Shown one piece after another: positions 56,530-64,000 of a stretch of 64,000 nucleotides of DNA. Position numbers and translations under genes: made by a program. Source of the DNA: an uncultured Jannaschia sp. (GTDB taxonomy: Bacteria; Pseudomonadota; Alphaproteobacteria; Rhodobacterales; Rhodobacteraceae). The stretch is taken from contig NZ_CANNEZ010000001.1 of assembly GCF_947503795.1 (NCBI RefSeq), forward strand, positions 921,001 through 985,000, in the 5' to 3' direction. Within the stretch, counting starts at the first letter, position 1. Every line of letters starts with the position of its first letter. The notes under the pieces were generated by a model. That model saw nothing but the letters and a program-made list of their open reading frames with translations. It was not told the DNA's origin and did not search any database.

Positions 56530-57936
56530 TCAGCAGCTGTAGTACATGCCGTACTCGACCGGGTGCGGCGTGTGCTCGTAGGCGTAGACCTCGTCCCACT
56601 TGAGCGCCATATAGCCCTCGATCTGGTCGCGGGTGAACACATCGCCGGCCAGAAGGAACTCGTGATCCTTCTCCAGTTCATCGAGCGCTTCGCGCAGCGA
56701 GCCGCAGACGGTCGGGATCGACGCCAGCTCCTCGGCGGGCAGGTCGTAGAGATCCTTGTCGGACGGCTCGCCCGGATGGATCTTGTTCTGGATGCCGTCG
56801 AGACCGGCCATCAGCAGAGCGGCGAAGCAGAGATAGGGGTTCGCCGCCGGGTCCGGGAAGCGGGCCTCGACGCGCTTGGCCTTGGGGTTCTCCGTCCACG
56901 GGATGCGGACACAGCCCGAGCGATTGCGCGCGGAATAGGCGCGCAGCACGGGCGCCTCGAAGCCGGGGATCAGGCGCTTGTAGCTGTTGGTCGCCGGGTT
57001 CGTGAACGCGTTCAGCGCCTTGGCGTGCTTGAGGATGCCGCCGATGAAATACAGCGCCTCCATCGACAGATCGGCGTACTGGTCACCCGCGAAGAGCGGC
57101 TTGCCGTCCTTCCAGATCGACATGTTGACGTGCATGCCGGTGCCGTTGTCGCCCGCGATCGGCTTGGGCATGAACGTGGCCGACTTGCCGTAGGCGTGGG
57201 CCACGTTGTGAATGACGTACTTGTACTTCTGAAGCTCGTCGGCCTGCTTGGTCAGGGTGCCGAAGATCAGGCCCAGCTCGTGTTGGCAGGACGCGACCTC
57301 GTGGTGATGCTTGTCGACCTTCATGCCGATCCGCTTCATCGTCGAGAGCATCTCGGAGCGGAGATCCTGACTCGCGTCGGTCGGGTTCACGGGGAAGTAC
57401 CCGCCCTTGACGCCGGGCCGATGGCCCATGTTGCCCATCTCGTATTCGCTGTCGGTATTCCACGCGGCGTCGGCCGCATCGACCTCGAACGAGACCTTGT
57501 TCATCGTGTTCGAGAACCGGACGTCGTCGAACAGGAAGAACTCCGCCTCGGGGCCGAAGAAGGACTGGTCGCCGATCCCGCTGGAGATGAGGTAGGCCTC
57601 GGCCTTCTCGGCGGTGCCGCGCGGGTCGCGGTCGTAGCTCTCGCCCGTATCCGGCTCGACGATGGAGCAATGCACGCAGAGCGTCTTCTCGGCGTAGAAC
57701 GGATCGACATAGGCGCTGTCGGTATCCATCATCAGCTTCATGTCGGAGGCTTCGATCGACTTCCAGCCCGCGATGGACGAGCCGTCGAACATGAAGCCTT
57801 CCTCGATGAAGTCGGCATCGACCTGATCGGACATGACGGTCACGTGTTGCAGCTTGCCGCGCGGGTCGGTGAAGCGGATGTCGACATACTCGATGTCCTC
57901 ATCCTTGATCTGCTTGAGGACGGCATCCGTGCTCAT
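56530..57936 (-). CDS. glnA: Glutamine synthetase type I
   Basis: The 468-aa product is a standard GSI-beta type enzyme: N-terminal beta-grasp domain, catalytic domain with [34 protein letters not shown], and the C-terminal adenylylation-site region [11 protein letters not shown], where the tyrosine corresponds to the adenylylation site in enteric enzymes. It makes glutamine from glutamate and ammonia in the cytoplasm. Downstream of glnB, 42 nt gap, in the typical operon, which puts it under P-II-dependent nitrogen control. Confidence 0.98.
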   Translation of the reverse strand: MSTDAVLKQIKDEDIEYVDIRFTDPRGKLQHVTVMSDQVDADFIEEGFMFDGSSIAGWKSIEASDMKLMMDTDSAYVDPFYAEKTLCVHCSIVEPDTGESYDRDPRGTAEKAEAYLISSGIGDQSFFGPEAEFFLFDDVRFSNTMNKVSFEVDAADAAWNTDSEYEMGNMGHRPGVKGGYFPVNPTDASQDLRSEMLSTMKRIGMKVDKHHHEVASCQHELGLIFGTLTKQADELQKYKYVIHNVAHAYGKSATFMPKPIAGDNGTGMHVNMSIWKDGKPLFAGDQYADLSMEALYFIGGILKHAKALNAFTNPATNSYKRLIPGFEAPVLRAYSARNRSGCVRIPWTENPKAKRVEARFPDPAANPYLCFAALLMAGLDGIQNKIHPGEPSDKDLYDLPAEELASIPTVCGSLREALDELEKDHEFLLAGDVFTRDQIEGYMALKWDEVYAYEHTPHPVEYGMYYSC

Positions 57937-57978
57937 GGGCGTTTCCCTTCCTGGTTTGATTTGATTCTGTGCGTGGGG

Positions 57979-58455
<477 letters not shown>

Positions 58456-58468
58456 GATTGGCGAACTC

Positions 58469-59983
58469 ATGGCGGACATCCTCCTGACCGCGGTCCAGAT
58501 GCGCGCCTTGGAACGGGCCGCCATCGATTCAGGTGCGGTGCGGGGGATCGACCTGATGGAGCGGGCGGGCCGGGGCGCGGTCGAGGCGGTCCTCGCGCAT
58601 TGGCCCGCGCTGGCCGCCGCACCTTGCCGCGCGGTCGTGCTCTGCGGGCCGGGCAACAATGGCGGCGACGGGTTCGTGGTCGCGCGCCTGCTTCATCAGC
58701 GGGGATGGGAGGTCGACGTTCAGCTCCATGGCGGGGCCGAGGCCCTGCCGCCGGATGCCCGTGCCAACCACGACCGCTGGCGTGCGCTGGGCGAGGTCGG
58801 GGCGCTCGCCGTCGGCCACGCCCCGGAGGCCGATCTCGTCGTCGACGCGCTCTTCGGAGCGGGGCTGTCGCGCGACTTGCCGGACGACGTTCTGGACCTT
58901 GCGACGCAGTGGACCGACGCGCGGGCCGCCCGGGTCGTCGCCCTGGATGCGCCGACCGGTCTCTGCCTCGATTCGGGTCGCCGTCGCGGCGGCTGCCTTC
59001 CGGCGGATCTCACAGTCGCGCTCCACGGCCTGAAGCCCGGCCACGTGCTCGCCGACGGCTCGACCGCCTGTGGCACGGTGCGGGTCGTCGGGATCGGGCT
59101 AACCTCGCCCGACGATCCGGCGCTGGCCCGTCTGGTCGCGGGCGATCGTCGGGTCCTCAAGGTCGCGGGGCACAAGTACGACCACGGGCACGCGCTCGTC
59201 CTGTCCGGCGGGCTCGGGCTCGGGCGCACCGGTGCTGCCCGGCTGGCCGCACGCGGTGCGCTGCGGGTCGGCGCGGGGCTGGTGACGTTGGGCGCGCCGG
59301 GGGCGGCCTTGCTGGAATGCGCGGGCCAGGTCACGGCGATCATGCTGCGACGATGCGATGACGGCGCGGCGCTGGCGGCGCGACTGGACGACGCGCGGAT
59401 CACCGCCCTCTGCCTCGGGCCGGGGCTGGGAATCGACGCACGGGGTAGCGATCTGGTGGCCGCCGCGCTCGCCTCCGGTCGCCCTGCGGTGCTCGACGCC
59501 GACGCACTGACCCTCCTCGCGGGGGCGGGCATCGGCGCGCCCCATGGCCGCTGCATCCTGACGCCGCATGACGGCGAGTTCGCACGGCTCTGTCCCGAGA
59601 TCGCCGCACGCCTCGCCGCGCCGCCGGGCGAGGGGCCCGCGATGTCGCGCCTCGATGCCGCGCGCGCCGCGGCCGCGACGCTCGGGGCGGTGGTCCTGCT
59701 CAAGGGGCCGGCCACCGTCATCGCGGCACCAGACGGTCGCGTCGCGGTGAATGCGGCCGTGGGCGCCCGCGCCGCGCCGTGGCTCGCCACCGCCGGGAGC
59801 GGGGACGTTCTGGCGGGGATCGCGACGGGGCTGCTGGCGCGCGGTTTCGCGCCGTTCGACGCGGCCTGTCAGGCGGCGTGGCTGCATGTCGAAGCCGCAC
59901 GCGCCTTTGGGCCGGGCCTGATCGCCGAGGACCTGCCAGAAATGCTGCCGCACGTGTTTTCGGAGCTTGCGCGGGCAGGCTAG
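58469..59983 (+). CDS. nnrD: Bifunctional NAD(P)H-hydrate repair enzyme (epimerase/dehydratase)
   Basis: The 504-aa product fuses YjeF_N (about 1-215; AVVLCGPGNNGGDGFVVARL) to a YjeF_C kinase-like dehydratase domain (about 225-500; GHKYDHGHALVLSGG, TAGSGDVLAGIATGLLARG). It repairs (R)- and (S)-NAD(P)HX using ADP. Start ATG 58469 is close to the divergent glnB. Codon use matches its surroundings. Confidence 0.96.
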   Translation: MADILLTAVQMRALERAAIDSGAVRGIDLMERAGRGAVEAVLAHWPALAAAPCRAVVLCGPGNNGGDGFVVARLLHQRGWEVDVQLHGGAEALPPDARANHDRWRALGEVGALAVGHAPEADLVVDALFGAGLSRDLPDDVLDLATQWTDARAARVVALDAPTGLCLDSGRRRGGCLPADLTVALHGLKPGHVLADGSTACGTVRVVGIGLTSPDDPALARLVAGDRRVLKVAGHKYDHGHALVLSGGLGLGRTGAARLAARGALRVGAGLVTLGAPGAALLECAGQVTAIMLRRCDDGAALAARLDDARITALCLGPGLGIDARGSDLVAAALASGRPAVLDADALTLLAGAGIGAPHGRCILTPHDGEFARLCPEIAARLAAPPGEGPAMSRLDAARAAAATLGAVVLLKGPATVIAAPDGRVAVNAAVGARAAPWLATAGSGDVLAGIATGLLARGFAPFDAACQAAWLHVEAARAFGPGLIAEDLPEMLPHVFSELARAG

Positions 59984-60281
59984 ATCAGGCCGATCGAGCA
60001 CGGATCGTGTTGGTTTCGGGCGTTCTACTCGCCACCCGCTGCGCCATCGCTCTGGAGAGGTCCTGAACCGCGATGAAGGCCCGGTGCCACGGGCGGCTGA
60101 TCTCAACGCGGTTGGGCGAGGGCGCGCGCGGACAGCCGCTTTGTGCCCTTCGTTTGAAGGCGACAGGAAGACCATTGGAATGCGGAGGGCCGACGCGCCG
60201 GAGCGGGTGAAACCGCCGTCGAGCAGGGTGTTTTGCGGCCTGCACACCGAGCCGCCGCGACGACCCGCCCTGCGCCCCGTG
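59984..60281. other. Intergenic region without recognised gene
   Basis: About 300 nt between nnrD and a Hint-domain gene in convergent orientation. Open frames occur on both strands but none has a recognised domain or ribosome site. I see no terminator hairpin with a U-tract. Confidence 0.5.
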
Positions 60282-60782
60282 TCAGGCGGCGGGGATCGCG
60301 TCGCGCGCGCCAGAGACGATCTCGATCCCGTCGACATAGAGCGCGGAGGGGGCATCTAGCACCAGCGAGTAGGTCGTCATCGCCGGAGCGCAGACCCGGC
60401 GGATGATCGCGCCATCGACCAGTCGCGTCGCGGCGATCCGGGCCTCGCGCGCGTTGTAGATCGTCTTGGCCCGCCAGTCGCGGATGACGACCGGCTGGTC
60501 CGGCGGCAGGTGAAGATCCCGCTCGGGCTGGTCGCGGCCCATCGCGCCGGCGGGAATGGCGACCATCGCGGCTCCGGCGGGGACGTCGTTTCTGACGATG
60601 TCGCGGAGCTGCACCATGCCGCGATCACGGGTGACGATGCGGTCACCGGGGCGCAGCGTTTCGACACGACATTCGCCCGTCGCGGTCAGAACGCGGCTTC
60701 CGGACGGAAGGGCGTGACGGAAGGATCGGTCGGCCAGGACCGGGACCCCGGGCGCAGGCGCCGGGCTTGAATCTGTGGTCAT
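60282..60782 (-). CDS. Hint-domain protein (paralog 1)
   Basis: Product of about 166 aa, starting at ATG 60782 (MTTDSSPAPAP); earlier in-frame ATGs at 60818 and 60866 are possible. The Hint-like core is GSRVLTATGECRVETLRPGD, IVTRDRGMVQLRDI, and a later DQPVVIRDWRAKTIYNAREA. The residue usually Cys at the start of Hint domains is replaced (LPSGSRV), so self-cleavage is not expected. Paralogous to the gene at 60969. Typical of Rhodobacterales single-domain Hint proteins of unknown function. Confidence 0.78.
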   Translation of the reverse strand: MTTDSSPAPAPGVPVLADRSFRHALPSGSRVLTATGECRVETLRPGDRIVTRDRGMVQLRDIVRNDVPAGAAMVAIPAGAMGRDQPERDLHLPPDQPVVIRDWRAKTIYNAREARIAATRLVDGAIIRRVCAPAMTTYSLVLDAPSALYVDGIEIVSGARDAIPAA

Positions 60783-60911
60783 GTCACTGCTCGCGCGATT
60801 GTTCGCTTGTCGTGACATCAGGCTAGCCCCCACGGCCATGCGGAGCACCAGGTTTCTCCGCGGCATTCATCATGCCGGGGAAAGTGTTGCGAAATCGTTA
60901 ATGCGGACGTG

Positions 60912-60938
60912 AAAAGGCCCGGGCGGGGGGCCCGGGCC
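60912..60938 (-). terminator. Rho-independent terminator after Hint paralog 2
   Basis: On the reverse strand GGCCCGGGC-CCCCC-GCCCGGGCC followed by TTTT: a nine-pair perfect stem that closes the 60969-61475 gene. Confidence 0.9.
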
Positions 60939-60968
60939 AGCGCTCGAATTCTGCCGGTTCGAGAGCGT

Positions 60969-61475
60969 TCAGTCCGCGTCGGTGATCTCGATCACGCCGG
61001 TCTCGGTGCGGCCCGTCGCCGTCTCGAGCCCGTTGGCATAGACCGTCAGCGCGCCGTCGAAGGCGAGCCGGAAGAACGCGACCTCGCCGAAGGCGGCGAT
61101 CTGCTTGCCGTCACACAGACGCCGTGCCGGCACCATGGCGACATCGGCGTCGAACAGCGCCTTGGCGCGCCAGTCGCGGACGGTGACATGCTGGTCGGCG
61201 GCGACGGTCGTGTCGCGCTCGGGGCGGGCGAGCCCCAGGCTGTCGGTGCGGATGGTGCAGGCGGGGGCCTCGATGGCCTCGATGGCGCGGATCACGGCCA
61301 TGCCGCGCTCGCGGGTGATGACGCGGTCGCCGACCTTGAGCTGTTCGATCGGCATCTCGCCCTTGGCGGTCAGGATCATCGATCCCCGCGCAATGCCGCC
61401 GCGCACGGTTGCCTCGGCCACGGGCGACGCCGTCTCGGTGAGCGTGTCTGCATTCTGTCGGAGCTGAACGGTCAT
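60969..61475 (-). CDS. Hint-domain protein (paralog 2)
   Basis: The 168-aa product starts at ATG 61475 (MTVQLRQNADTL) with a strong terminator after its stop. Core: GSMILTAKGEMPIEQLKVGD, VITRERGMAVIRAIE, DQHVTVRDWRAKALFDADV. It aligns with the 60282 product across the whole domain, and it too lacks the first-residue Cys (GIARGS). A short C-terminal tail ends TGVIEITDAD. Function unknown. Confidence 0.8.
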   Translation of the reverse strand: MTVQLRQNADTLTETASPVAEATVRGGIARGSMILTAKGEMPIEQLKVGDRVITRERGMAVIRAIEAIEAPACTIRTDSLGLARPERDTTVAADQHVTVRDWRAKALFDADVAMVPARRLCDGKQIAAFGEVAFFRLAFDGALTVYANGLETATGRTETGVIEITDAD

Positions 61476-61608
61476 GGCAGTGATCCCGTGTCGGTGATTT
61501 ATGGCAGTAACCATAATCTCTGCGCCAATTGCGGCACGATCTGGGCACGGGTGAGGACTCTTTCGGACACTTCAATGTCCAAATCGCGGGTGCTACAGGG
61601 ACCGCGGA

Positions 61609-61693
61609 GCGGGTGTGGCGGAATTGGTAGACGCACCAGATTTAGGTTCTGGCGCCGCGAGGCGTGGGGGTTCGAGTCCCTTCACCCGCACCA
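61609..61693 (+). tRNA. tRNA-Leu (anticodon TAG)
   Basis: GCGGGTG acceptor pairs with CACCCGC, anticodon loop TTTAGGT gives anticodon TAG (reads CUA, CUN), a long variable arm typical of tRNA-Leu (GCGCCGCGAGGCGT region), T-arm GTTCGAGTC, and encoded CCA at 61691-61693. The open frame that overlaps its first half is not a gene. Confidence 0.95.
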
Positions 61694-61764
61694 TACTGAC
61701 GCCCGAAGGGGCCCGAATTGCGGCAGCGCGCGGGCGATTGCGGGCCATTCCGGGCGGGGGCGGC

Positions 61765-62955
61765 ATGCGGGACGGATTGCGCGACATCTTCATGGCCGGC
61801 GTGGCGCGGGCCGATCCGGCGGCGGCCGTCGCGGCGGCCATGCCCGCGGCGCGGCCCGACCTGATAATCGCGCTGGGGAAGGCGGCGGTGGCGATGGCGC
61901 GCGCGGCGCTGGCGCGGCATCCGGGCGTGCCCTGCCTCGTCGTGACCAACCCCGAGAACGCGGCGGAGGTGCCGGGCGCGACCGTCCTTCTGGGCGGGCA
62001 TCCGGTGCCCGATGCGGGCTCGGCCGAGGCGGGGGCGGCGCTTCTGGATGCGGCCGGGGCGCTCGGGGCGGGCGAGCGCTGCCTTGCGCTGATCTCGGGC
62101 GGCGGATCGGCGCTGGCGGTGGCACCGGTGGCGGGTGTGACGCTGGAGGACAAGGCGGAGGTCTCGCGGCTGCTGCTCGCGGCCGGGCTGGATATCGCGG
62201 CGATGAACCGGGTGCGCCAGGCCCTCAGCCGCCTGAAGGGGGGCGGGCTCGCGCGGGCGGCGGCCCCGGCGACGGTCGAGGCGCTGATCCTGTCAGACGT
62301 TGTGGGCGACGACCTCGCGGCGATCGCGTCCGGTCCGACCGTGGCACCGTCGGGCGGCGCAGAGGAGGCGCGGGCGATCCTCGAAGCGGCGAGCCTCTGG
62401 TCGCGCATCCCCGAGAGCTGTCGCGCCGCACTTGCGAGGAACACGGACGTGGCGACACCACCCGCGACGGCGCGGCTGATCGGGTCCAACGCCCTCTCGG
62501 TCGCGGCGATGGCCGAGGCGGCGTCCGACGCGCGCGTCGATCCGGACCCGCTGGTCGGCGATGTGGCCACGGCGGCGGCGCGGGTCGCAGCGGTCGCGGC
62601 GCGGGGCGCGGGCACGACGCTCTGGGGCGGCGAGACGACGGTGATCCTGCGGGGCAACGGGCAGGGCGGCCGCAACCAGGAGCTGGCGCTGCGCGTGGCG
62701 CGCGCGCTGGAAGGGATCGACCGGCCCTGGGCGTTCCTCTCGGGCGGCACGGACGGGCGCGACGGGCCGACCGACGCGGCGGGCGCGCTGGTCGATAACG
62801 GTACGCTCGGGCGCATCGCGGCGGCGGGTCTCGACGTGGATGCGATGCTGGCGCGCAACGACAGTTATCCCGCGCTGGCGGCGGCGGGCGATCTGCTGAT
62901 CACGGGCGGGACGGGGACGAATGTCGCCGATCTCCAGATCCTGCGGGTGGGGTGA
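61765..62955 (+). CDS. Glycerate 2-kinase (MOFRL/DUF4147 family)
   Basis: The 396-aa product has N-terminal DUF4147 (RDGLRDIFMAGVARADP, ALGKAAVAMARAAL, LISGGGSALAVAP) and C-terminal MOFRL domain (WGGETTVILRGNGQGGRNQELALR, FLSGGTDGRDGPTDAAGA). It phosphorylates D-glycerate at position 2 (TtuD/GckA type). Real start is ATG 61765; the frame upstream runs through the tRNA-Leu gene. Confidence 0.93.
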   Translation: MRDGLRDIFMAGVARADPAAAVAAAMPAARPDLIIALGKAAVAMARAALARHPGVPCLVVTNPENAAEVPGATVLLGGHPVPDAGSAEAGAALLDAAGALGAGERCLALISGGGSALAVAPVAGVTLEDKAEVSRLLLAAGLDIAAMNRVRQALSRLKGGGLARAAAPATVEALILSDVVGDDLAAIASGPTVAPSGGAEEARAILEAASLWSRIPESCRAALARNTDVATPPATARLIGSNALSVAAMAEAASDARVDPDPLVGDVATAAARVAAVAARGAGTTLWGGETTVILRGNGQGGRNQELALRVARALEGIDRPWAFLSGGTDGRDGPTDAAGALVDNGTLGRIAAAGLDVDAMLARNDSYPALAAAGDLLITGGTGTNVADLQILRVG

Positions 62956-62985
62956 CAGGGTGGGGGCGCGCCCTAGGTGAGCGGC

Positions 62986-63441
62986 ATGGTTGGACGCATT
63001 CTCATCCTCGCGGCGCTGGGCGCCGGGGCCGCCGCCGCGATCGGCATCCGCAGTGCCGACATGTCCGCCGAGGCGTGGCATGTCGACCCGGATAGCGGGG
63101 CGCGGACGGGCAAGCCGAACGACTACCTCGTGGCCGAGGGCGGCGACCGCGCGCCCTTCGTGTCGTCGCTGGCCCCCGCGGACCTGGGTGCGCGGCTGGA
63201 CGCGGTGGCGCTGGCCGAGGCGCGGACCGAGGTGCTGGCAGGCTCGGCAGCGGAGGGCTGGGTCACCTATCTGCAGCGCTCTGCCATGATGGGGTTTCCG
63301 GACGCCGTGTCGGTGCGGATCGCGCCGGAGGGCGATGGGTCGCGGCTCACGGCCTGGAGCCGCTCGCGCTACGGGCATTCCGATCTCGGGGTGAACAAGG
63401 CGCGGCTGGAGCGCTGGCTGGCGGCGCTGGAGGCGGGCTGA
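62986..63441 (+). CDS. DUF1499 domain-containing protein
   Basis: The 151-aa product has an N-terminal hydrophobic segment (MVGRILILAALGAGAAAAIG) that looks like a signal or anchor, followed by the DUF1499 domain: WHVDPDSGARTGKPNDYLVAE, AEGWVTYLQRSAMMGFPDAVSVRI and RSRYGHSDLGVNKAR. Function unknown, membrane or periplasm. ATG 62986 is used; the in-frame GTG at 62977 is an alternative. Confidence 0.85.
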   Translation: MVGRILILAALGAGAAAAIGIRSADMSAEAWHVDPDSGARTGKPNDYLVAEGGDRAPFVSSLAPADLGARLDAVALAEARTEVLAGSAAEGWVTYLQRSAMMGFPDAVSVRIAPEGDGSRLTAWSRSRYGHSDLGVNKARLERWLAALEAG

Positions 63442-63819
63442 GCGCCGGTCTCGGCGGTCAGGCGAGATGCGAGACGGGACGAACGGCGATGCCGGCGCGC
63501 GACTCGGCCGGCGCATGGGACGATGGCGCGGAGACCGCCGGGGCGCATCGTGGCAGGCCGGACGGGGCCGGCGGCGGATACGCCGGGGGCCGTGTGCCAG
63601 TATCTCGCGAGATCGGTCAGAGAGTGACGCGGCGCCGCGTGCGGGCGGACGTCCCTTCGGATGGATCACCCCCGTGCCACGAGGAGCGATGTCGGATCGG
63701 GCCCGATCCGCGTGGTCACGGCGTTTGAGCCGCGACCCCTCGGGATCGTCCTAGGTCGTGATGCTGCAGCGGAGCCCTGTATTCGGACGAGCGGTGAATG
63801 GTTCGTTAACGCGCCACGC
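63442..63819. other. Intergenic region without recognised gene
   Basis: About 380 nt between DUF1499 and the aldo/keto reductase gene. Open frames on both strands have no recognised domain and no good ribosome site. GTTAAC occurs once near 63805. Confidence 0.4.
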
Positions 63820-64000
63820 TCAATAGGGCAGCGGATGCGCCTTATGGGTTTCGTCTATGGCGGCGACCAGCTCCTCCGAGAGCGTCACGTCGGCCCCTGC
63901 CAACTCATGCGCGAGCTGGTCGGTGGTCGAGGCACCGATGATCGCCACGCAGCGGAAGGGGCGCGTCCGGAGCCAGGCCAGCGCCATGTGGACGGGATCG
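63820..64000 (-). CDS. Aldo/keto reductase, partial (C-terminus)
   Basis: Reverse-strand reading of the last 181 nt gives DPVHMALAWLRTRPFRCVAI, then IGASTTDQLAHEL, AGADVTLSEELVAAIDE and HKAHPLPY before the stop at 63820-63822. This is the C-terminal part of an AKR-family TIM-barrel oxidoreductase; the loop SxxAHEL-like and final helix fit. The N-terminal three quarters and active-site residues lie beyond the window. Confidence 0.85.
   Translation of the reverse strand, partial: DPVHMALAWLRTRPFRCVAIIGASTTDQLAHELAGADVTLSEELVAAIDETHKAHPLPY

Noticed and set aside
59985-60245. Reverse-strand frame between nnrD and the Hint gene
   Set aside because: Arg/Pro/Ala-rich product without domain or ribosome site; treated as non-coding.
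61615-61764. N-terminal extension of the glycerate kinase gene
   Set aside because: The translated residues MAELVDAPDLGSG come from the tRNA-Leu sequence.

Overview
The window is GC-rich chromosomal DNA (about two thirds G+C) from an alphaproteobacterium, most likely a Rhodobacterales member (Rhodobacter/Roseobacter group). This is inferred from the gene families and their order: a PccR-type regulator beside propionyl-CoA carboxylase genes, aerobic cobaltochelatase cobS-cobT, DUF6497 and DUF4177 proteins, Hint-domain proteins, an ArgP/ArgO-type pair, and a dispersed intergenic palindrome. No rRNA or CRISPR array is visible. Two tRNA genes are present, Gln(TTG) and Leu(TAG).

Layout. 1-575: 5' part of a tyrosine integrase gene in AT-richer DNA, ending at a 16-nt stretch that looks like the 3' end of tRNA-Phe, so the right border of an integrated element. 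581-7621: a leftward urease operon, ureD-A-B-[Tat-exported cyclase]-[LprI-like]-[AhpD-like]-C-E-F-[carboxymuconolactone decarboxylase-like]-G, with four non-urease genes between the structural and nickel-chaperone genes and a ClC chloride channel gene just upstream. 9468-13029: an FAD-linked 2-hydroxyacid oxidase, a DUF427 protein and an aminopeptidase P. 13398-16329: cobT and cobS. 16442-25928: housekeeping and unassigned genes (DUF2235 hydrolase, DnaJ-like, BolA, alpha/beta hydrolase, gatB, lytic transglycosylase, AEC permease, metallo-hydrolase). 26052-33696: transporters and small regulators (SLC13 permease, YebC, argP/LysE pair, DMT exporter, thermonuclease, CoxG-like).

33745-47478 is a propionyl-CoA/methylmalonyl-CoA block: the regulator pccR, pccB, pccA and the B12-dependent methylmalonyl-CoA mutase. 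TTTGCAAA-type palindromes lie upstream of both pccR and pccB. Between pccB and pccA are translationally coupled small ORFs and four tiny lipoprotein genes in two paralogous pairs. The cobalamin needed by the mutase depends on a cobaltochelatase of the CobST type, whose two subunits are encoded about 30 kb away in the same window.

47552-54379: tRNA-Gln(TTG), quinone oxidoreductase, Gfo/Idh dehydrogenase, a BaiN-like flavoprotein, a SelD fused behind an FAD oxidoreductase domain, and mnmH (tRNA 2-selenouridine synthase) converging on it. 54379-56442: aroQ and pcaG-pcaH-pcaC for protocatechuate. 56530-58317: glnB-glnA with a UUCG-loop terminator. 58469-64000: bifunctional NAD(P)HX repair enzyme, two Hint-domain paralogs that lack the Hint cysteine, tRNA-Leu, glycerate kinase, DUF1499, and the 3' end of an aldo/keto reductase gene cut by the window edge.

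Most genes are ordinary core genes. The least conventional features are the interleaved urease operon, the micro-lipoprotein block inside the pcc cluster, the nucleophile-less Hint pair and the putative element border at the left edge.
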